Assembly (NCBI GenBank): GCA_020284085.1
Contig: JACEVL010000971.1
Span: 62,001-126,000 of the forward strand
DNA: 64,000 nucleotides
Origin: Aporrectodea caliginosa
Lineage: Eukaryota; Annelida; Clitellata; Crassiclitellata; Lumbricidae
Reading direction: 5' to 3'
Shown here: positions 1 through 10,060 of the stretch, piece after piece
Layout: each line of letters starts with the position of its first letter
Numbering within the stretch: position 1 is the stretch's first letter
Made by a program: the position numbers and the translations under genes
The notes under the pieces: model-generated
The model's database searches: none
Seen by the model: only the letters and a program-made list of their open reading frames with translations
What the model was told of the DNA's origin: nothing

Positions 1-8
1 GTTTTCAG

Positions 9-77
9 ATTTGAGCTGTACCTCCCATTGCACAATCTCTGGAAGGACTACATGAATGATTTGGTCAAACTAGACAG
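9..77 (+). CDS. POP4: POP4/RPP29 internal exon (partial gene)
   Basis: This exon belongs to POP4/RPP29, the Sm-like-fold protein subunit shared by RNase P (tRNA 5' maturation) and RNase MRP in the nucleus and nucleolus. The window opens in an intron, so the 5' half of the gene is missing. A TTTTCAG acceptor ends at base 8 and a GTGAGA donor starts at 78. The exon reads 1 nt + 22 codons + 2 nt and includes LPLHNLWKDYMNDL, which fits the family's helical LxxLWxxYxxDL segment ahead of the core barrel. Its last two bases join the first base of the next exon to make an Arg codon, so the splice phase is consistent. The intron after it holds a hAT remnant. Identification rests on all three exons together. 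Confidence 0.88.
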
Positions 78-472
78 GTGAGATTCAGCTAAATGCTTCA
101 CATAATATTTTGTAATTTTTAAACTCAGATTTAATACCGTGATTAACAGTAGACTGATCAGCTGCCTTGCTTACTCGAGTTTAAGATGGTGTTTGTTAAT
201 GAAATTTAATGGAAAATTTATATAATCACTAATCCACACATCCAAAAGACTCTGAAATCAACCTAGACAGAACAGAAGCTGAGAGAGGGTAAGGAAGGGG
301 TCATCCAAAATATGGACATGGGGAGGAGTTGTGCCCTTGGCAGATGTTTCGTTTGTGCAGTTATTTCAATACAGCTTGTGCCTTAATACCGACTTTAGTC
401 AGACTGCGCTGGTTCGTTACTCGACTCTGTTGGGAGCAGCTTCAGCTCTACCATGACTTGTTTGTTTGTATG
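78..472. other. POP4 intron, no recognised element
   Basis: This is AT-rich intronic sequence between a POP4 donor and the hAT remnant. I see no open frame, repeat or structure worth naming. Confidence 0.5.
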
Positions 473-1393
473 CAGGCGCGGATTTAGAGGGGGGCGGAGC
501 CGGCGTACGCCCCCCTAAACCTGCAGCAAATGTTCTCAAACTAAACTGACCTAAAACTAATATAACTGCAATTTGGGAATAGGATGTTTGAAGTAGCTGG
601 ACCGGCAGAATGGAGCTCTCTTACCGGAGCTCTCTTACCTACTTACCTGAGTTGCTAGCAGACGTTGCCCACGTGACCAATGACTTTTGCCGTGACGTCA
701 TTCACAAAGTTCATGTACAGACAAAATTTACGTAAATAGAAATTGGTCAATTTAAAAATATGTCGAGTGGTCCGCCGTCTAAGTCTCATTCCATCTAATG
801 TTTCAAACATCGACGCACTCACTGCTAATGGTATACTTCATTACTATCATGATGACCTGCCTTCGCCGGATTCGTTTCATCAAGAGTTAAAGCTTTGGCA
901 GCAGATGTGGAGAAACGCTGACAGCACACCAAGCACCCTGTCGGACACCCTCGCTGACAGCCGCTCCTGTCGTATTATGTTTCCAAATATTACCACAATA
1001 ATTCACATTTTGCTGCTCACTTCTGTCACGGCTTGCAGTGTTGAACGAGCAAATTCTAGTCTGCGATTTGTGAAGTCGTGTTTCCGAAGTACAATGAACG
1101 AGGACAGATTTAATGCACTCATTTTATTGTTTGTCCACAAGGACATCAAGTTAGACATTGATGACATTATCAATGCCTACGCCAGAAAGCATCCAAGGAG
1201 AATGACACTGCTTAATCCACTGGCATGTGACACTTAATTATTTTCTTTTTGGATCAAGGGTTGCATGATCAATACCGATAACTGATTTATAATCGTTTCA
1301 CTGTTAACCTTCAGTGGAGACCAGTTGTTTTATATGAGAAACTATATATATAACATTTTCTATAAAAGGATCATTATAGTTTTGCGTGATCTA

Positions 1394-1436
<43 letters not shown>

Positions 1437-1493
1437 GGGATTGGATTGGTAGTATTTACGCCCCCCTAACCAGAAATCCTGGATCCGCCCCTG
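473..1493 (+). mobile_element. Internally deleted hAT DNA transposon in POP4 intron
   Basis: The ends are imperfect inverted repeats: the left begins CAGGCGCGGATTTAG and the reverse complement of the right begins CAGGGGCGGATCCAG. Both resemble hAT termini that carry GCGGAT. The body is about 1 kb and retains only the C-terminal part of a transposase (743-1237), so it is a non-autonomous deletion derivative. The target-site duplication cannot be read safely because both flanks are TATG-type microsatellite (left flank TTTGTATG, right flank GTATGTAT). A (TA)n run at 1400-1434 lies inside the right part. Confidence 0.75.
743..1237 (+). pseudogene. hAT transposase C-terminal dimerisation domain fragment
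   Basis: The 164-codon frame is the C-terminus of a hAT-superfamily transposase of the kind often labelled 52 kDa repressor of PRKR-inhibitor-like or ZMYM1-like. Visible hallmarks are DDLPSPDSF (about residues 38-46), a FPNITTIIHILL stretch, the CSVERANSSLRFVKS dimerisation signature (about 98-112) and a final YARKHPRRM tail. This domain (Dimer_Tnp_hAT) mediates transposase oligomerisation. The RNase-H-like catalytic core and the N-terminal DNA-binding finger are absent, so it cannot be a functional transposase. The first ATG is probably not a real start, since the homologous region in intact elements is internal. Confidence 0.85.
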
Positions 1494-1840
1494 GTATGTA
1501 TGTATGTATGAGAACACTTAATCATTGTAGTGCATTTTAAGTAACTTACAAAGGCACTCTACCTATGACTATCTTACAGATCTATCTTAACAAGTGCGTG
1601 CATTTAAGACAGCAAATGTATGCTACACAGAGTCGAAGGCAACACTACGTAAGAGCAGTGGCAGATTGTTCCACGAGGACGGTCCAAAACATGAGAAGGC
1701 TTGTAGTATCTGGCATAGTACCCCATTAGAACGCTCGGCTGGAACACTCGGCCTGCATTGAGGCAGTCATGGTTTAACACTTTAACGACGAGCTGCATTG
1801 GTTTCCCAGTCGCTTTTAGTACTCTCTCGTCATTAAAGTG

Positions 1841-2118
1841 TTACGGACCTTGAGCAAGTCCTTACTCACAGCTACTCAGCACCATCAAAGTTCTGTCTGA
1901 TCTTGTGTGCACTTCTGAGCTTTAAAGGAGGGCAATATCAAATGCAGTTTTATTGTATTGTGTAAGGAACTTGAGCAAGTCCTTCACTCACAGTTGCTCA
2001 TCGCCATTGACCTTCACTCACAGTTGCTGAGCAAAATTGATGTTCTGTCTGATCATTTTATTTGCACTTCTGAACTTTAAAGGAGAGCAATATCAAATCT
2101 GTATTGTATATTGTGTCT
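1841..2118 (+). repeat. Duplicated LINE 3'-tail segment
   Basis: Two imperfect direct copies of about 130 bp (1841-1965 and 1966-2118) share the run GACCTTGAGCAAGTCCTT...CAC, then GCACTTCTGA(A/G)CTTTAAAGGA and a TATCAAAT...TATTGTATTGTGT end. The same tail follows LINE coding remnants at 45735-45805, so these are LINE 3' ends lacking coding sequence. They sit in the POP4 intron. Confidence 0.55.
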
Positions 2119-2203
2119 GGGGAGCCACCAGCACATGTTTTGTCCATTAGACACTGCTGCTGAATTATTATTTGTGTATGTTAGAAAAATCTGTGTTTTT
2201 CAG

Positions 2204-2379
2204 GTTGGTGGCCAAAAATAAGCCAGAATTTGAAACAAGACTGCTCAAGGCAGATCTCCACGGCGCATTGTTAACAGTTACGAAATCCAAATGCCCTTCG
2301 CTTGTCGGATTGACTGGCTTAGTCTTACTGGAAACTAAAAACACGTTCAAGGTGATCACAACAAAAAATCAGTTGAAAA
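2204..2379 (+). CDS. POP4: POP4/RPP29 core exon
   Basis: This exon encodes most of the conserved RPP29 domain. After completing the shared Arg codon it gives 58 codons, including LLKADLHGALLTVTKSKCPS and, after LVGLTGLVLLETK, the stretch NTFKVIT. The signature ADLHGA...VTKSKCPS.VG.TG..L.ETK..FK.IT is characteristic of eukaryotic Rpp29 and its archaeal relatives, where this barrel contacts the RNase P RNA and the p21 partner. The acceptor is TTTTTCAG ending at 2203; the donor is GTAAGA starting at 2380. One leftover A joins the following exon. No stop or indel is present, so the gene looks intact here. Confidence 0.93.
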
Positions 2380-2421
2380 GTAAGATTTTTTTTCTTCTTC
2401 ACCACTTTTAACAAACACTAT

Positions 2422-2600
2422 AGATAGGCAGACCAAGACTAAACTGGATAGACAATATAAATGAGGACATAGCATCACTTGGACTAACACTAAGGGAAGC
2501 AATGGACTTGACAAATTACTAAAATACAATAGAGATAATTTTTTCGTACCCATCGCCACCAAATGTCTGGTGTCGGGAACTGATGATGATGACGAGTTTC
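2422..2600 (+). mobile_element. LINE 3'-end fragment
   Basis: Translation gives GRPRLNWIDNINEDIASLGL followed by a TLREAMDLTN-like tail, the C-terminal end of a non-LTR retrotransposon polyprotein of the same general kind as the one at 62469-63958. It continues into the shared 3' UTR (CCATCGCCACCAAATG...GTGTCGGGAACTGATGATGATGA). It lies in the POP4 intron, sense to the gene, 5'-truncated and decayed. Confidence 0.75.
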
Positions 2601-2634
2601 TATTTAATAGCGCTGTTTCTTAATCATTAGCATC

Positions 2635-2800
2635 ACTGTCCTCCTTTATCCAGGCTTAGGGCTGGCACCATCCAAAAACGCGAGTGGCAGACTCTCTGGT
2701 TAATTACGTAGGTAGTTTCTGATTAACGAAGGTGATTAAAATCGCTATCTCCTTTATCCAGACTTTAAGCCCACCCAAAATGGCAGAGCATGGTCTCTGT
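2635..2800 (+). repeat. Dispersed repeat (CCTCCTTTATCCAGGCTTAGGGCTGG family)
   Basis: The run around TCCTCCTTTATCCAGGCTTA is a diverged copy of the module seen better at 25772, 35080 and 62090 (TCCTCCTTT.xCCAGxxTTGGGACTGG). A second TTTATCCAG occurs at about 2753. The rest of the intron up to 3380 shows nothing else I can name. Confidence 0.45.
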
Positions 2801-3380
2801 AACAATTCCATACACGTTGCTTGTTTCATCACATAGCCTATTATTTTAATTGGGGTGTAAATTTTATTGTAAGAGCACCTATTCAGGAGGGAAAACACAT
2901 GTATTGTAATAATCAAGAAAGAGGGGCCAAGGTTAGTGTAAGCTACTGGCTTTTCTAGGCTCCTGTTGCACAGTACTTGCTGATACAATTGTTTTGTGCA
3001 ACAAACATCTTCCAGTTCAATTCAAACTTGTCAGAGCCACTCTCAACACTAACCTTAGCGATTCTAAAACACTTCTACTGTATGAAAACAGTGCTCAGAT
3101 GTAGAAACACAACTGGCAGACTACTACACACACAGAATCTTATGAAGAGCTTATCGATGATATAATGTTCAGAGTTGGACCGCTTATAATTATCATTGAG
3201 GACGAGGAGCAAATAGGGGTGTTGAAAAAACCTGCAAGGTTATGATTTGGTAATTGTAATAGTTATATAATGCCTCATAAGGTATGGTTTTATTATTTGT
3301 CTTTAAGTGTTGTTTATAGAGATTTCTGTGACAATAAGTCCTAACTGTGCTGTAAATGAATCGTTTTTGCATGTTTTCAG

Positions 3381-3517
3381 CGATTCCAAAACAGAACACG
3401 GTCTTCTCGTTGCCCATCGGCAAGTTCCTGGTAACGATTTACGGTAACAACTTCATGTTCAAAGCTGCCGAGCGTTCGATCCGGAGTTTCAAAGCAAAGC
3501 CAATGATTGATCTCTGA
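3381..3517 (+). CDS. POP4: POP4/RPP29 terminal coding exon
   Basis: After a GTTTTCAG acceptor, CG joins the A of the preceding exon and 44 codons follow before TGA at 3515-3517. The protein ends ERSIRSFKAKPMIDL, which corresponds to the ERS..KFKAK.xIDL C-terminus of RPP29. The beginning, IPKQNTVFSLPIGKFLV, matches the IPK.NxVF segment that leads into the last strands of the barrel. Reading frame and length agree with the family, so the gene appears functional. A 43-bp palindrome lies 105 bp downstream of the stop. I did not find a convincing polyadenylation signal. Confidence 0.93.
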
Positions 3518-3622
3518 TTGGACGTGAACTTGATTGTGATCTTTATTCTGCAATGACTGTTGACTCTAAGCTGAAGGCACTTTGCTTGACTCTGTTTCTT
3601 CAGTACAATAGCAATGTCATTT

Positions 3623-3665
3623 TAACATCATGTTCTGTCTAGACTCTAGACAGAACATGATGTTA
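3623..3665. repeat. 43-bp perfect palindrome with 1-nt centre
   Basis: Two 21-bp arms (3623-3643 and 3645-3665) are exact reverse complements around a single C at 3644. The central part reads GTCTAGA-C-TCTAGAC. It lies just after the POP4 stop and could form a tight hairpin in the 3' UTR or a cruciform in DNA. Confidence 0.9.
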
Positions 3666-3839
3666 GACTCTAGAGAATGACCTGTCTTGTATTCAATGCG
3701 ATGGTGTGTTCTAATTAGTAATTCTAATTTAAGTAAGTAAGTAGCCTTTATTTGCCTCTGACACGCATGCATTACATTGCATACGACGATTAAATTTTTC
3801 AAAAAGCGAAAAAACTGCTTTTAAACAATTTAGATTTAA

Positions 3840-4140
3840 CAATTTTTTATGTCCTCTCTTGCACCTCTGAGCAGCTATATGTGAACGACAATCGCCTATT
3901 CTCGACCTAAACGACAGCCACCTTAACAGCTACTCTGATCAACTGGGAACCAGACTCCGACATCCTCCTGGCTACCCTTTGACTCGATGCAGTGCTCGTG
4001 AATAAGCAGGTGCTCTGCGCTTTCCTTCATAGTGGCGCTTTTAGAAGTTTCGCGATTACGATTCAGAACAGAATCTACCTTAGAAAATCTAGTCATTGAC
4101 ATTGAGCTGGGCAATCCCTTCAGTTCCTGCTTGCTCTGTG
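3840..4140. repeat. Old dispersed repeat, second-half module
   Basis: This segment (CTCGACCTAAACGACA...GCTCGTGAATAAGC...GTGGCGCTTTTAGAAGT) recurs in diverged form near 5480-5690, 6960-7115 and 9785-10000. It is part of a local repeat family described at 5088. It has no open frame of note. Confidence 0.5.
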
Positions 4141-4183
4141 TACTCATAAATCACTTCTCACCAACTTTTCTCTGGCTAAATAG

Positions 4184-4539
4184 CAGTGTTTAATCTACTC
4201 CCCTTGCTGTTGGGGGGAATCTAGAGTTCTGGGGGGGATCCAACATATTTGAAAAGTTGACCGGGGGAGGTGGTAACGAGAGTTTCCAATGAATTTTCGA
4301 GGGGGTAGTAACAAGATTTTTCGAGGGGAGTAGTAACGAAACTTTTCCAAGACTTTTTCGAGGGGGGTAGTAACGAGAATTTTCCACCAAAAATTACCCC
4401 TCCTCGATAAATCCTGGGGGGAATTATCCCTAAATTTCACACTTTCTGTACAAAATTACATCTCTTTCATTTTTCTGGGGGCGGGAAACTCGATCCTGGG
4501 GACCTTACCCCCCCCCAGAGACGTCTAGATTAAACACTG
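4184..4539. mobile_element. hAT-type MITE, copy 1 (356 bp)
   Basis: The ends are inverted repeats starting CAGTGTTTAATCTA, and the element is flanked by an exact 8-bp target duplication CTAAATAG (4176-4183 and 4540-4547). Eight-base duplications and a CAG terminus point to hAT mobilisation. The interior is G-rich and contains several degenerate copies of a GGGGTAGTAACGA motif spaced about 35-40 bp apart. No protein is encoded. A second copy lies at 7729-8112. Confidence 0.88.
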
Positions 4540-4547
4540 CTAAATAG

Positions 4548-5080
4548 TAAGTACAGTACAGAGTTAGCAATTAGGCCTACACCCTAAATTGTAAGAATTA
4601 CTGAACAGTTTGAAAGTGATCGGCGCACTGTAGGAATATGGGGCATAGGCCTAGGCCTATCATTGTACCACATAACAGAACGTGTAGGCCTAAAGTCCCT
4701 AAACTAAGGCTACAGCAGCTGCACATGCTAATAACTTCAGATGCAGATCATGCAGTAGATAAGTATTCTCATCGCTGAATTATAAATCGACCAGATCTTA
4801 TCTTACAGATCCATAAATATTCAAAATTTCAAACGAAGCCATATAATCCAAACTCATCTAATCGGCGATCTTAATCAGATGAAAATTCGCGATATAATCT
4901 TGCCACGTAAGATTATAGGCCTAGGCCTAACAGGTGTTAAGTACGAACGTTATTTTATAACAATCGAAATGCGTTGTTGATGTCTAGAAGAATAACGTGA
5001 TTCGTACGCAACTTATAAATGTGGCCGTCGTGAAATGACTGGTTACACAGAAATGCATTCGACGTATAACGTCTTCACGA
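4548..5080. other. Gene-free AT-rich stretch with AGGCCTA words
   Basis: Several AGGCCTAGGCCTA palindromic words occur (4645-4665, 4915-4930). Otherwise I see no gene, RNA or transposon boundary. Confidence 0.4.
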
Positions 5081-5087
5081 AGTTTCG

Positions 5088-5320
5088 ACCATGCAACCAT
5101 AGACAAGGCAGAGACCTCGGGCATTTTGATTGTAGTTTTGCAAGTCGCGCAAAGCTTGACTAGCTTTGCGCTAGTACTAAAAATGAGATAGAACTGCGAA
5201 ATCGACCGGGTGAGCCGTTTATATAGGCTTTCGTCTTCACAGACTGCGCATGCGCCAAGCGAGAAGTACAAACGATTCTATCGGTAAAACCCGGAGGCTA
5301 TTTCGAGGTAATATAGTTGG
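5088..5320 (+). repeat. Promoter-like repeated module, copy 1
   Basis: This is a module of about 230 bp, CpG-rich for this window, with AGTCGCGC, a TTTATATAGGC TATA-like word and GACTGCGCATGCGCC (an NRF-1-like palindrome), ending near GGCTATTTCGAGGTA. Copies lie at 6446-6660 and 8832-9055 in the same orientation. It may be part of an old LTR or of a duplicated regulatory segment; the sequence does not show which. Confidence 0.6.
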
Positions 5321-5737
5321 TATAATAATAATAATAATAATAATATAATGCATGTATGCAAAGCTATGTATATAGGCTAAACCTAAGCATGTAGGCCTAC
5401 GCCGTCTTCCCATTTCTCCAATTGAATCTGCAGACAATGTATGCCTAACTATGCTACTGTAGGCCTACTACACATGGTAGGCTTGTCGGTGGACGTAGGA
5501 TACTTGATGGAGCTAGGCCTATGGCGCTTGTGTTAAGGCTTAAGGCCTTAAGCTAATCATTATTGTAAGCTCCAAACTTCTAAAAGCGCCACTTGAAAAC
5601 CAAGCGCAGGGCACCAGCTTATTTACGAGCCCTGTAGCCTACTTTTTAGTGCTTGAGAAATTTCGAGTTCATTTACAATTGAATATATTGATCTAATCTA
5701 ATCTCACACATCAATATTACATGTAGCCCTATAGAAG

Positions 5738-6273
5738 CAGTGTGATTCTCGTTAACGATTAACGATAACGAAAATGTTCGTTAACGAAAATAAAATGATT
5801 TCGTTAACGATAACTATAACTATAACTAAAAATATCATTAACTATAACTATAACTATAACGAAAATAACAATAACGAAAATTCATCTTTATTTTCGTTAA
5901 TATAAAAAATAAAAATAGGAAGTGCAATATGGACGATTCGACATAAATGAGAACGAAAAATGCGATATTTTTGTTATGCAATTCGTCAGTTACTTTGGAA
6001 ACTCGTGTATTCACGAAGCTGAATGCACCCATGCTTTCATAGCTCTGAGCAAATTGTGAAACAGCGTGTTAAAACGCACAATTTTGCTTATAGCCTTAAT
6101 TATTGTAACTAAGTAGTAACTAAAATTAACTAAAATAAAAACTCCATTAACTATAACTATAACTATAACTAAAAAATAATACTAACTATAACTATAACTA
6201 TAACTAAAATAAAAAACCATTAACTATAACTGTAACTATAACTAAAATAAAATCTGTAAGGAGAATCACACTG
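5738..6273 (+). mobile_element. hAT-type MITE, 536 bp, copy A
   Basis: The inverted termini begin CAGTGTGATTCTC, and an exact 8-bp duplication TATAGAAG lies on both sides (5730-5737 and 6274-6281). The subterminal regions are runs of TAACTATAACTATAAC-type hexamers and CGTTAACGATAACGAAAA. The centre (about 5880-6100) is a unique ~200-bp block. A copy of the same length lies in the opposite orientation at 55948-56483. There is no coding capacity, so it depends on a transposase in trans. Confidence 0.92.
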
Positions 6274-6289
6274 TATAGAAGAAAGAAAA

Positions 6290-6440
6290 GTGCGGTCCCT
6301 TAAGTAAGCCTGCAAGACAGCCTTGGTTATGAAGTGTTACGGACTTCATTTTCTCAGCCTCGGCGTATGAGGGCGTGTGGCCATTCCGCAAGCTACCTCG
6401 CCGTATTATAACGTCTGCATGAAGCCCTGGCCGTACAAAC
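6290..6440 (-). mobile_element. SINE body fragment (ACTTCATTTTCT core)
   Basis: GTCCCTTAAGTAAGCCTG...GACTTCATTTTCTCAGCCTCGGCGTATGAGG matches the body of the tRNA-headed SINE at 18389-18583. The tRNA-like head is missing here. The same core recurs around 49858-49920 and 59850-59930. Confidence 0.65.
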
Positions 6441-6445
6441 AGTGC

Positions 6446-6660
6446 CACAGACGTCGGCCTCTATGATTGTTGTTTGTAAGTCGCGCTATGCTTTGCAGCT
6501 TAACGCTAGTACTAAAAACGAGGTAGCAACTGAGCAAATCGGCCTCAGACGTCGTTTATATAGGCCTAGGCCTTTGAGAGTTCAGACTGCGCATGTGCCT
6601 ATTCTTAGCAAGCAATTCTACCGATAAAATTCCGGAGGCTATTTCGGGGTATATAAGCGA
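6446..6660 (+). repeat. Promoter-like repeated module, copy 2
   Basis: This is a direct copy of the 5088 module: CAGACGTCGGCC, AGTCGCGCTATGCTTTGCAG, CGTTTATATAGGC, CTGCGCATGTGCC and CCGATAAAATTCCGGAGGCT all recur in the same order. The 3' half of the family (CTCCGGACA...GCTTGTGAATAAGCTCGTGC) follows at about 6960-7115. Confidence 0.6.
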
Positions 6661-7228
6661 AGTACATATTCTCATGAGGCACATGTAGATAATAATAATG
6701 ACAATTTATATGGCACCGTAACACAGCCATGCCGTTAGAAGATAGCCTATAGTGTAATATGGCAGACCTGCCTTTCAATCCCTGCGTCCCTAACGTCGGC
6801 GGACTATTTCGAGGTAGGCCTCGTCGAATTAGGCCTCTGTATATTCTTTAAGGCATAGATATAGCCTCATCATATAGGCTAAGCATGTAGGCCTATACAT
6901 TGAAAACTAACGTCTTCCATCTTCAAGAAATCTTATCCTCATTCATTCATCCCGCCGTCTTCCTAGTTCATCCAACCTACGGGCAATCTACGCGTAGTCC
7001 TAATTGCAACAGCACATCGTATCTCCGGACAATACCTCTGACCTGACGGAGCTAGCGCTTGTGAATAAGCTCGTGCCCCGCGCTTACTTTAAAGCTGAGC
7101 TTGAGAAATTTCGTTGGCCTATTTATTTACGATTTACGAATGAAATAATTATTGTAAATCGATCTGATCTATTCCCACAGCAAAGGAGTCATGAGTGGCG
7201 CCTATAGGCTATATACCCTACCCTCCAC

Positions 7229-7674
7229 CCATAGGCGTAGCCACATGAAGGCAGGAGGAGGCAGTTGCCTCCTCTTGGATTTTCCCGTATTTGCCTCCTC
7301 TTGCCCGAACTCCATCGCCATACAAATCTGCATGCAATTTACTTACTTACTGCACTGTTCAAGCGAATGTTGTACCGTACGGCGTATACTATTTCCTGAC
7401 ACACAGACACAGTTTTCGTTTCCGGTAACAAACGCCTAACTTCAGTATTTTTCAAGTAAATTGTACTAATCGAATTATTGTGTATTATCGTCATTCCGAC
7501 TCATTCGTCAATTCGTCAATAGTCGTTATTATGTCTGCGGGGCCGCCAAATAAGAAACTTCGACAGATTGTGCTATCTTTTGCCAGCCAAAAGCCAGCGA
7601 AGAAATACACAGGTAACGACAGGTTATTAGTAATAACGCCTATGGTTATTAGCAGTGGCTTCTATCCCCCCTAA
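7229..7674 (+). mobile_element. Probable 5' fragment of a hAT element
   Basis: CATAGGCGTAGCCACATGAAG at the left resembles hAT termini (CAxxGGCGTAGC). A short frame downstream starts MSAGPPNKKLRQIVLSF near 7531, which has the basic, proline-rich character of hAT transposase N-termini. An inverted ACGCCTATGG lies at 7636. No matching right terminus or target duplication was found, so boundaries are uncertain. Confidence 0.4.
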
Positions 7675-7728
7675 ACAGTCGGGCTCAATCCCTACCCTCC
7701 CCCCATGGACCAGGCCTCCCCTCCCAGA

Positions 7729-8112
7729 CAGTGTTTAATCTACTCCTCTTGCTATGGGGGGAATCGAGGGTTCTCGGGGCTACCCAACATATTTGAAAAG
7801 TTCAAAAGTAGCGCATGTTTTCCAAGAATTTTGTCGAGGGGGGTAGTAACAAGAATTTCCCAAGAATAATTTTCGAGGGGAGGGGTAGTAACGAAACTTT
7901 TCCACCAAAAACTTTCGAGGGCGGGGGTAGTAACGACAGAATTTTTCGACAACAGTTTTCCCCTCACCACAGGAAAGGCACGATGAATCCTGCAAATTAT
8001 CCATAAATTTCACACTTTCTATACATAATTTCATCTCTTTAATTTTTTTCTGGGGGAAAACTCAATCCTGGGGAACTTTACCCCCCCCCAGAGACGTCCA
8101 GATTAAACACTG
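7729..8112. mobile_element. hAT-type MITE, copy 2 (384 bp)
   Basis: This has the same inverted termini (CAGTGTTTAATCTA) and G-rich interior as copy 1. CCTCCCAGA occurs on both sides (7720-7728 and 8113-8121); eight of these bases are the expected target duplication, and the ninth may be coincidence. The interior repeats GGGGTAGTAACGA/AAGAATTTTCC. Confidence 0.88.
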
Positions 8113-8477
8113 CCTCCCAGATCCCATATTCCCGACGTAAATTTTAGCTCATTTCTGATTAGAAAATGTGTCTGTAATTCATAGGTTTCGTCTGCTAAAA
8201 TATCATAAATCCAACTTCTATTTATGCGAAGAAATTGTGATAAAAATTGAAAAATCTTTCCCCCCCTGTTTTTCACTGGGCTCAACTTGCGCCCGCCCTG
8301 TATAGGGATAGAAGCCCCAGGGAGAGGGTCATCGAATAGAGTCGGGTGGCTGGATGATGACCCAGAAAGCCATAGGCCTATTGTTAGGACCCACAGAGGG
8401 ACCTAATCACGGCGTTGGTGGCCACGCAGTTTGAGTCACATGATTGTGGGCTCAACAGACGCGGTTGTCAGAGGAAC

Positions 8478-8600
8478 GTATGTATGTATGTATGTATGTA
8501 TGTATTATGTATGTATGTATGTATGTATGTATGTATGTATGTATGTATGTATGTATGTATGTATGTATGTATGTATGTATGTATGTATGTATGTATGTAT
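8478..8600 (+). repeat. (TATG)n microsatellite, tail of SINE
   Basis: This is almost pure TATG for about 120 bp with one 2-bp slip. On the minus strand it is the (CATA)n 3' tail of the SINE at 8601-8811. The same tail follows the copies at 18097 and 21730, so it probably expanded from the SINE tail. Confidence 0.9.
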
Positions 8601-8811
8601 GAGCACTTGTTATAGCGCCCCTTCAAGATTTCTACTCAGAGGCGCTCCCGACTACAGCGCGGACACTGAATCGGAGTTTCACGCCGAAGCGCATGAGCAA
8701 TTGCGAGTGAAGGACTTGCCCAGGGTCCCTACGCGACGGCTTGAGGTGGATTCGAACCCGCAACCCTCCGGCTGCAAGGCACCGAACATGCCCCTACACC
8801 ACCGCGCCCCA
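8601..8811 (-). mobile_element. tRNA-derived SINE with (CATA)n tail
   Basis: On the minus strand it begins GGGGCGCGGTGGTGTAGGGG (tRNA-like A-box region) and carries GGTTCGAATCC (B box), the internal RNA polymerase III promoter of tRNA genes. After the head comes a ~140-bp body that ends TTGAAGGGGCGCTATAACAA, related to LINE 3' tails here, then (CATA)n. Copies with the same structure lie at 17882-18097 and 21731-21941. It is not a functional tRNA, because no complete cloverleaf can be drawn. Confidence 0.85.
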
Positions 8812-8831
8812 CGTGTAACCTAGCTCTGACA

Positions 8832-9055
8832 AGGCCGCAGACGTCGGCCATTATTTTTTGATTGTTTTTTGTATTAGTCGCGCTATGCTTTGCAGCTTAA
8901 CGCTAATACTATTACCAGTGGAGGAGAAAGAGTGTGCGAAATCGACCTGATACGCCGTTTATATAGGCTTTTGTCTTCACATTGCGCATGCGCCAAATGA
9001 GAAACGCAAGTAATTCTACCGATAAAATTCCGAAGGTTATTTCGAGGTACACAGC
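8832..9055 (+). repeat. Promoter-like repeated module, copy 3
   Basis: This is a third direct copy of the 5088 module, again with AGTCGCGCTATGCTTTGCAG, CGTTTATATAGGC, TTGCGCATGCGCCAAA and TTCTACCGATAAAATTCC. The region to 9500 continues with family-like AGGCCTA-rich sequence and no gene. Confidence 0.6.
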
Positions 9056-9499
9056 CTAGACCTAGTCGAAGTACATATTGCTATGAGGCATTGAGGCTTA
9101 GATAGATATAGTCTATGCATGGTGTAATACGGCAAACCTCCTTGGCTGTCTGGCGTCGGACGGAGTGGTCAACTTATCTATAGGCCTACCAACCAGGATG
9201 ACCTGACCATTGCCCTCTTTTCTGTCATCACCACTTCTAAAAGTGGCGATGACAGTACATCACCATCACAATACAAAATAACCGTATAGTGGCGACTGGC
9301 GAGATAGTTCCATAGTCGATGTGTAAATGTTTGGGTGTCTTCAGTGTGATAGGCCTAGGGTCCTCATCAAGTGAGGGAAGGAGTCTACACTTCTCGATCC
9401 TTTCCTCAAAGGGGCAAAGTATATAAAGCGGAGAGTAGGCCTACGGATTCGAGCCTCCGCTGAGTCGGTTACAATAGGCCTGCTGTGTAGTGTGTACAT

Positions 9500-10060
9500 A
9501 GGGACCTTGAGCAAGTCTTTCACTTACAATAATGCTCTGTGCCATCTATGTTCTGTCGTAGCCTAAGGTCGTGTGCACTTCTGAACTTTGGGAGAGAGCA
9601 ACATCAACTGCAGTTGTGTTGTAATGCATTGTATCTTGTATATCTACCTCCTGAATTCCGCACTTTTTCTGTTCCTCCATCATCATTACCAAACACCCAC
9701 CATCACCTTCCTCTGGCTTCTCTATCACCTCTTTACTCGAATCTAAGTTACCTCTTTAAGATCTCTTACCGGATCATCTGATCCTTCCAATTCTCGACTC
9801 AAACGACACCCGCGCGCCTTAACATTTGCTCCGCACATCTGGTCTTCTGGAAGCAGGACTCGGACGTCCTTCGGACAACCCTTTGGACTCTCTGACAACC
9901 CTCTGACTTGACGATGTGCTTGTCAAATTAGGCCTAGATGGCGCCATGCACTTGACTTTCGAGTGGCGCTTTAGAAGTTCAGAGTTCACGATTTCGATGA
10001 CTACATATTTAAGCGTATATAGGTCTAAGTGCACGCAGGGGCGTATTCTGCCTCTCAAGC
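9500..10060. repeat. LINE-tail remnant plus repeat second-half module
   Basis: 9510-9640 repeats the LINE 3'-tail words GACCTTGAGCAAGTC...GCACTTCTGAACTTTGG...CAACTGCAGTTGTGTTGTA. 9785-10000 is another copy of the TTCTCGACTCAAACGACA...GTGGCGCTTTAGAAGTTC module seen at 3897. Confidence 0.5.

Noticed and set aside
5811..6250. Telomere-like interstitial repeat (CTATAA/TAACTA words)
   Set aside because: The hexamers are the subterminal repeats of a MITE with exact 8-bp duplications and do not match TTAGGG-type repeats.
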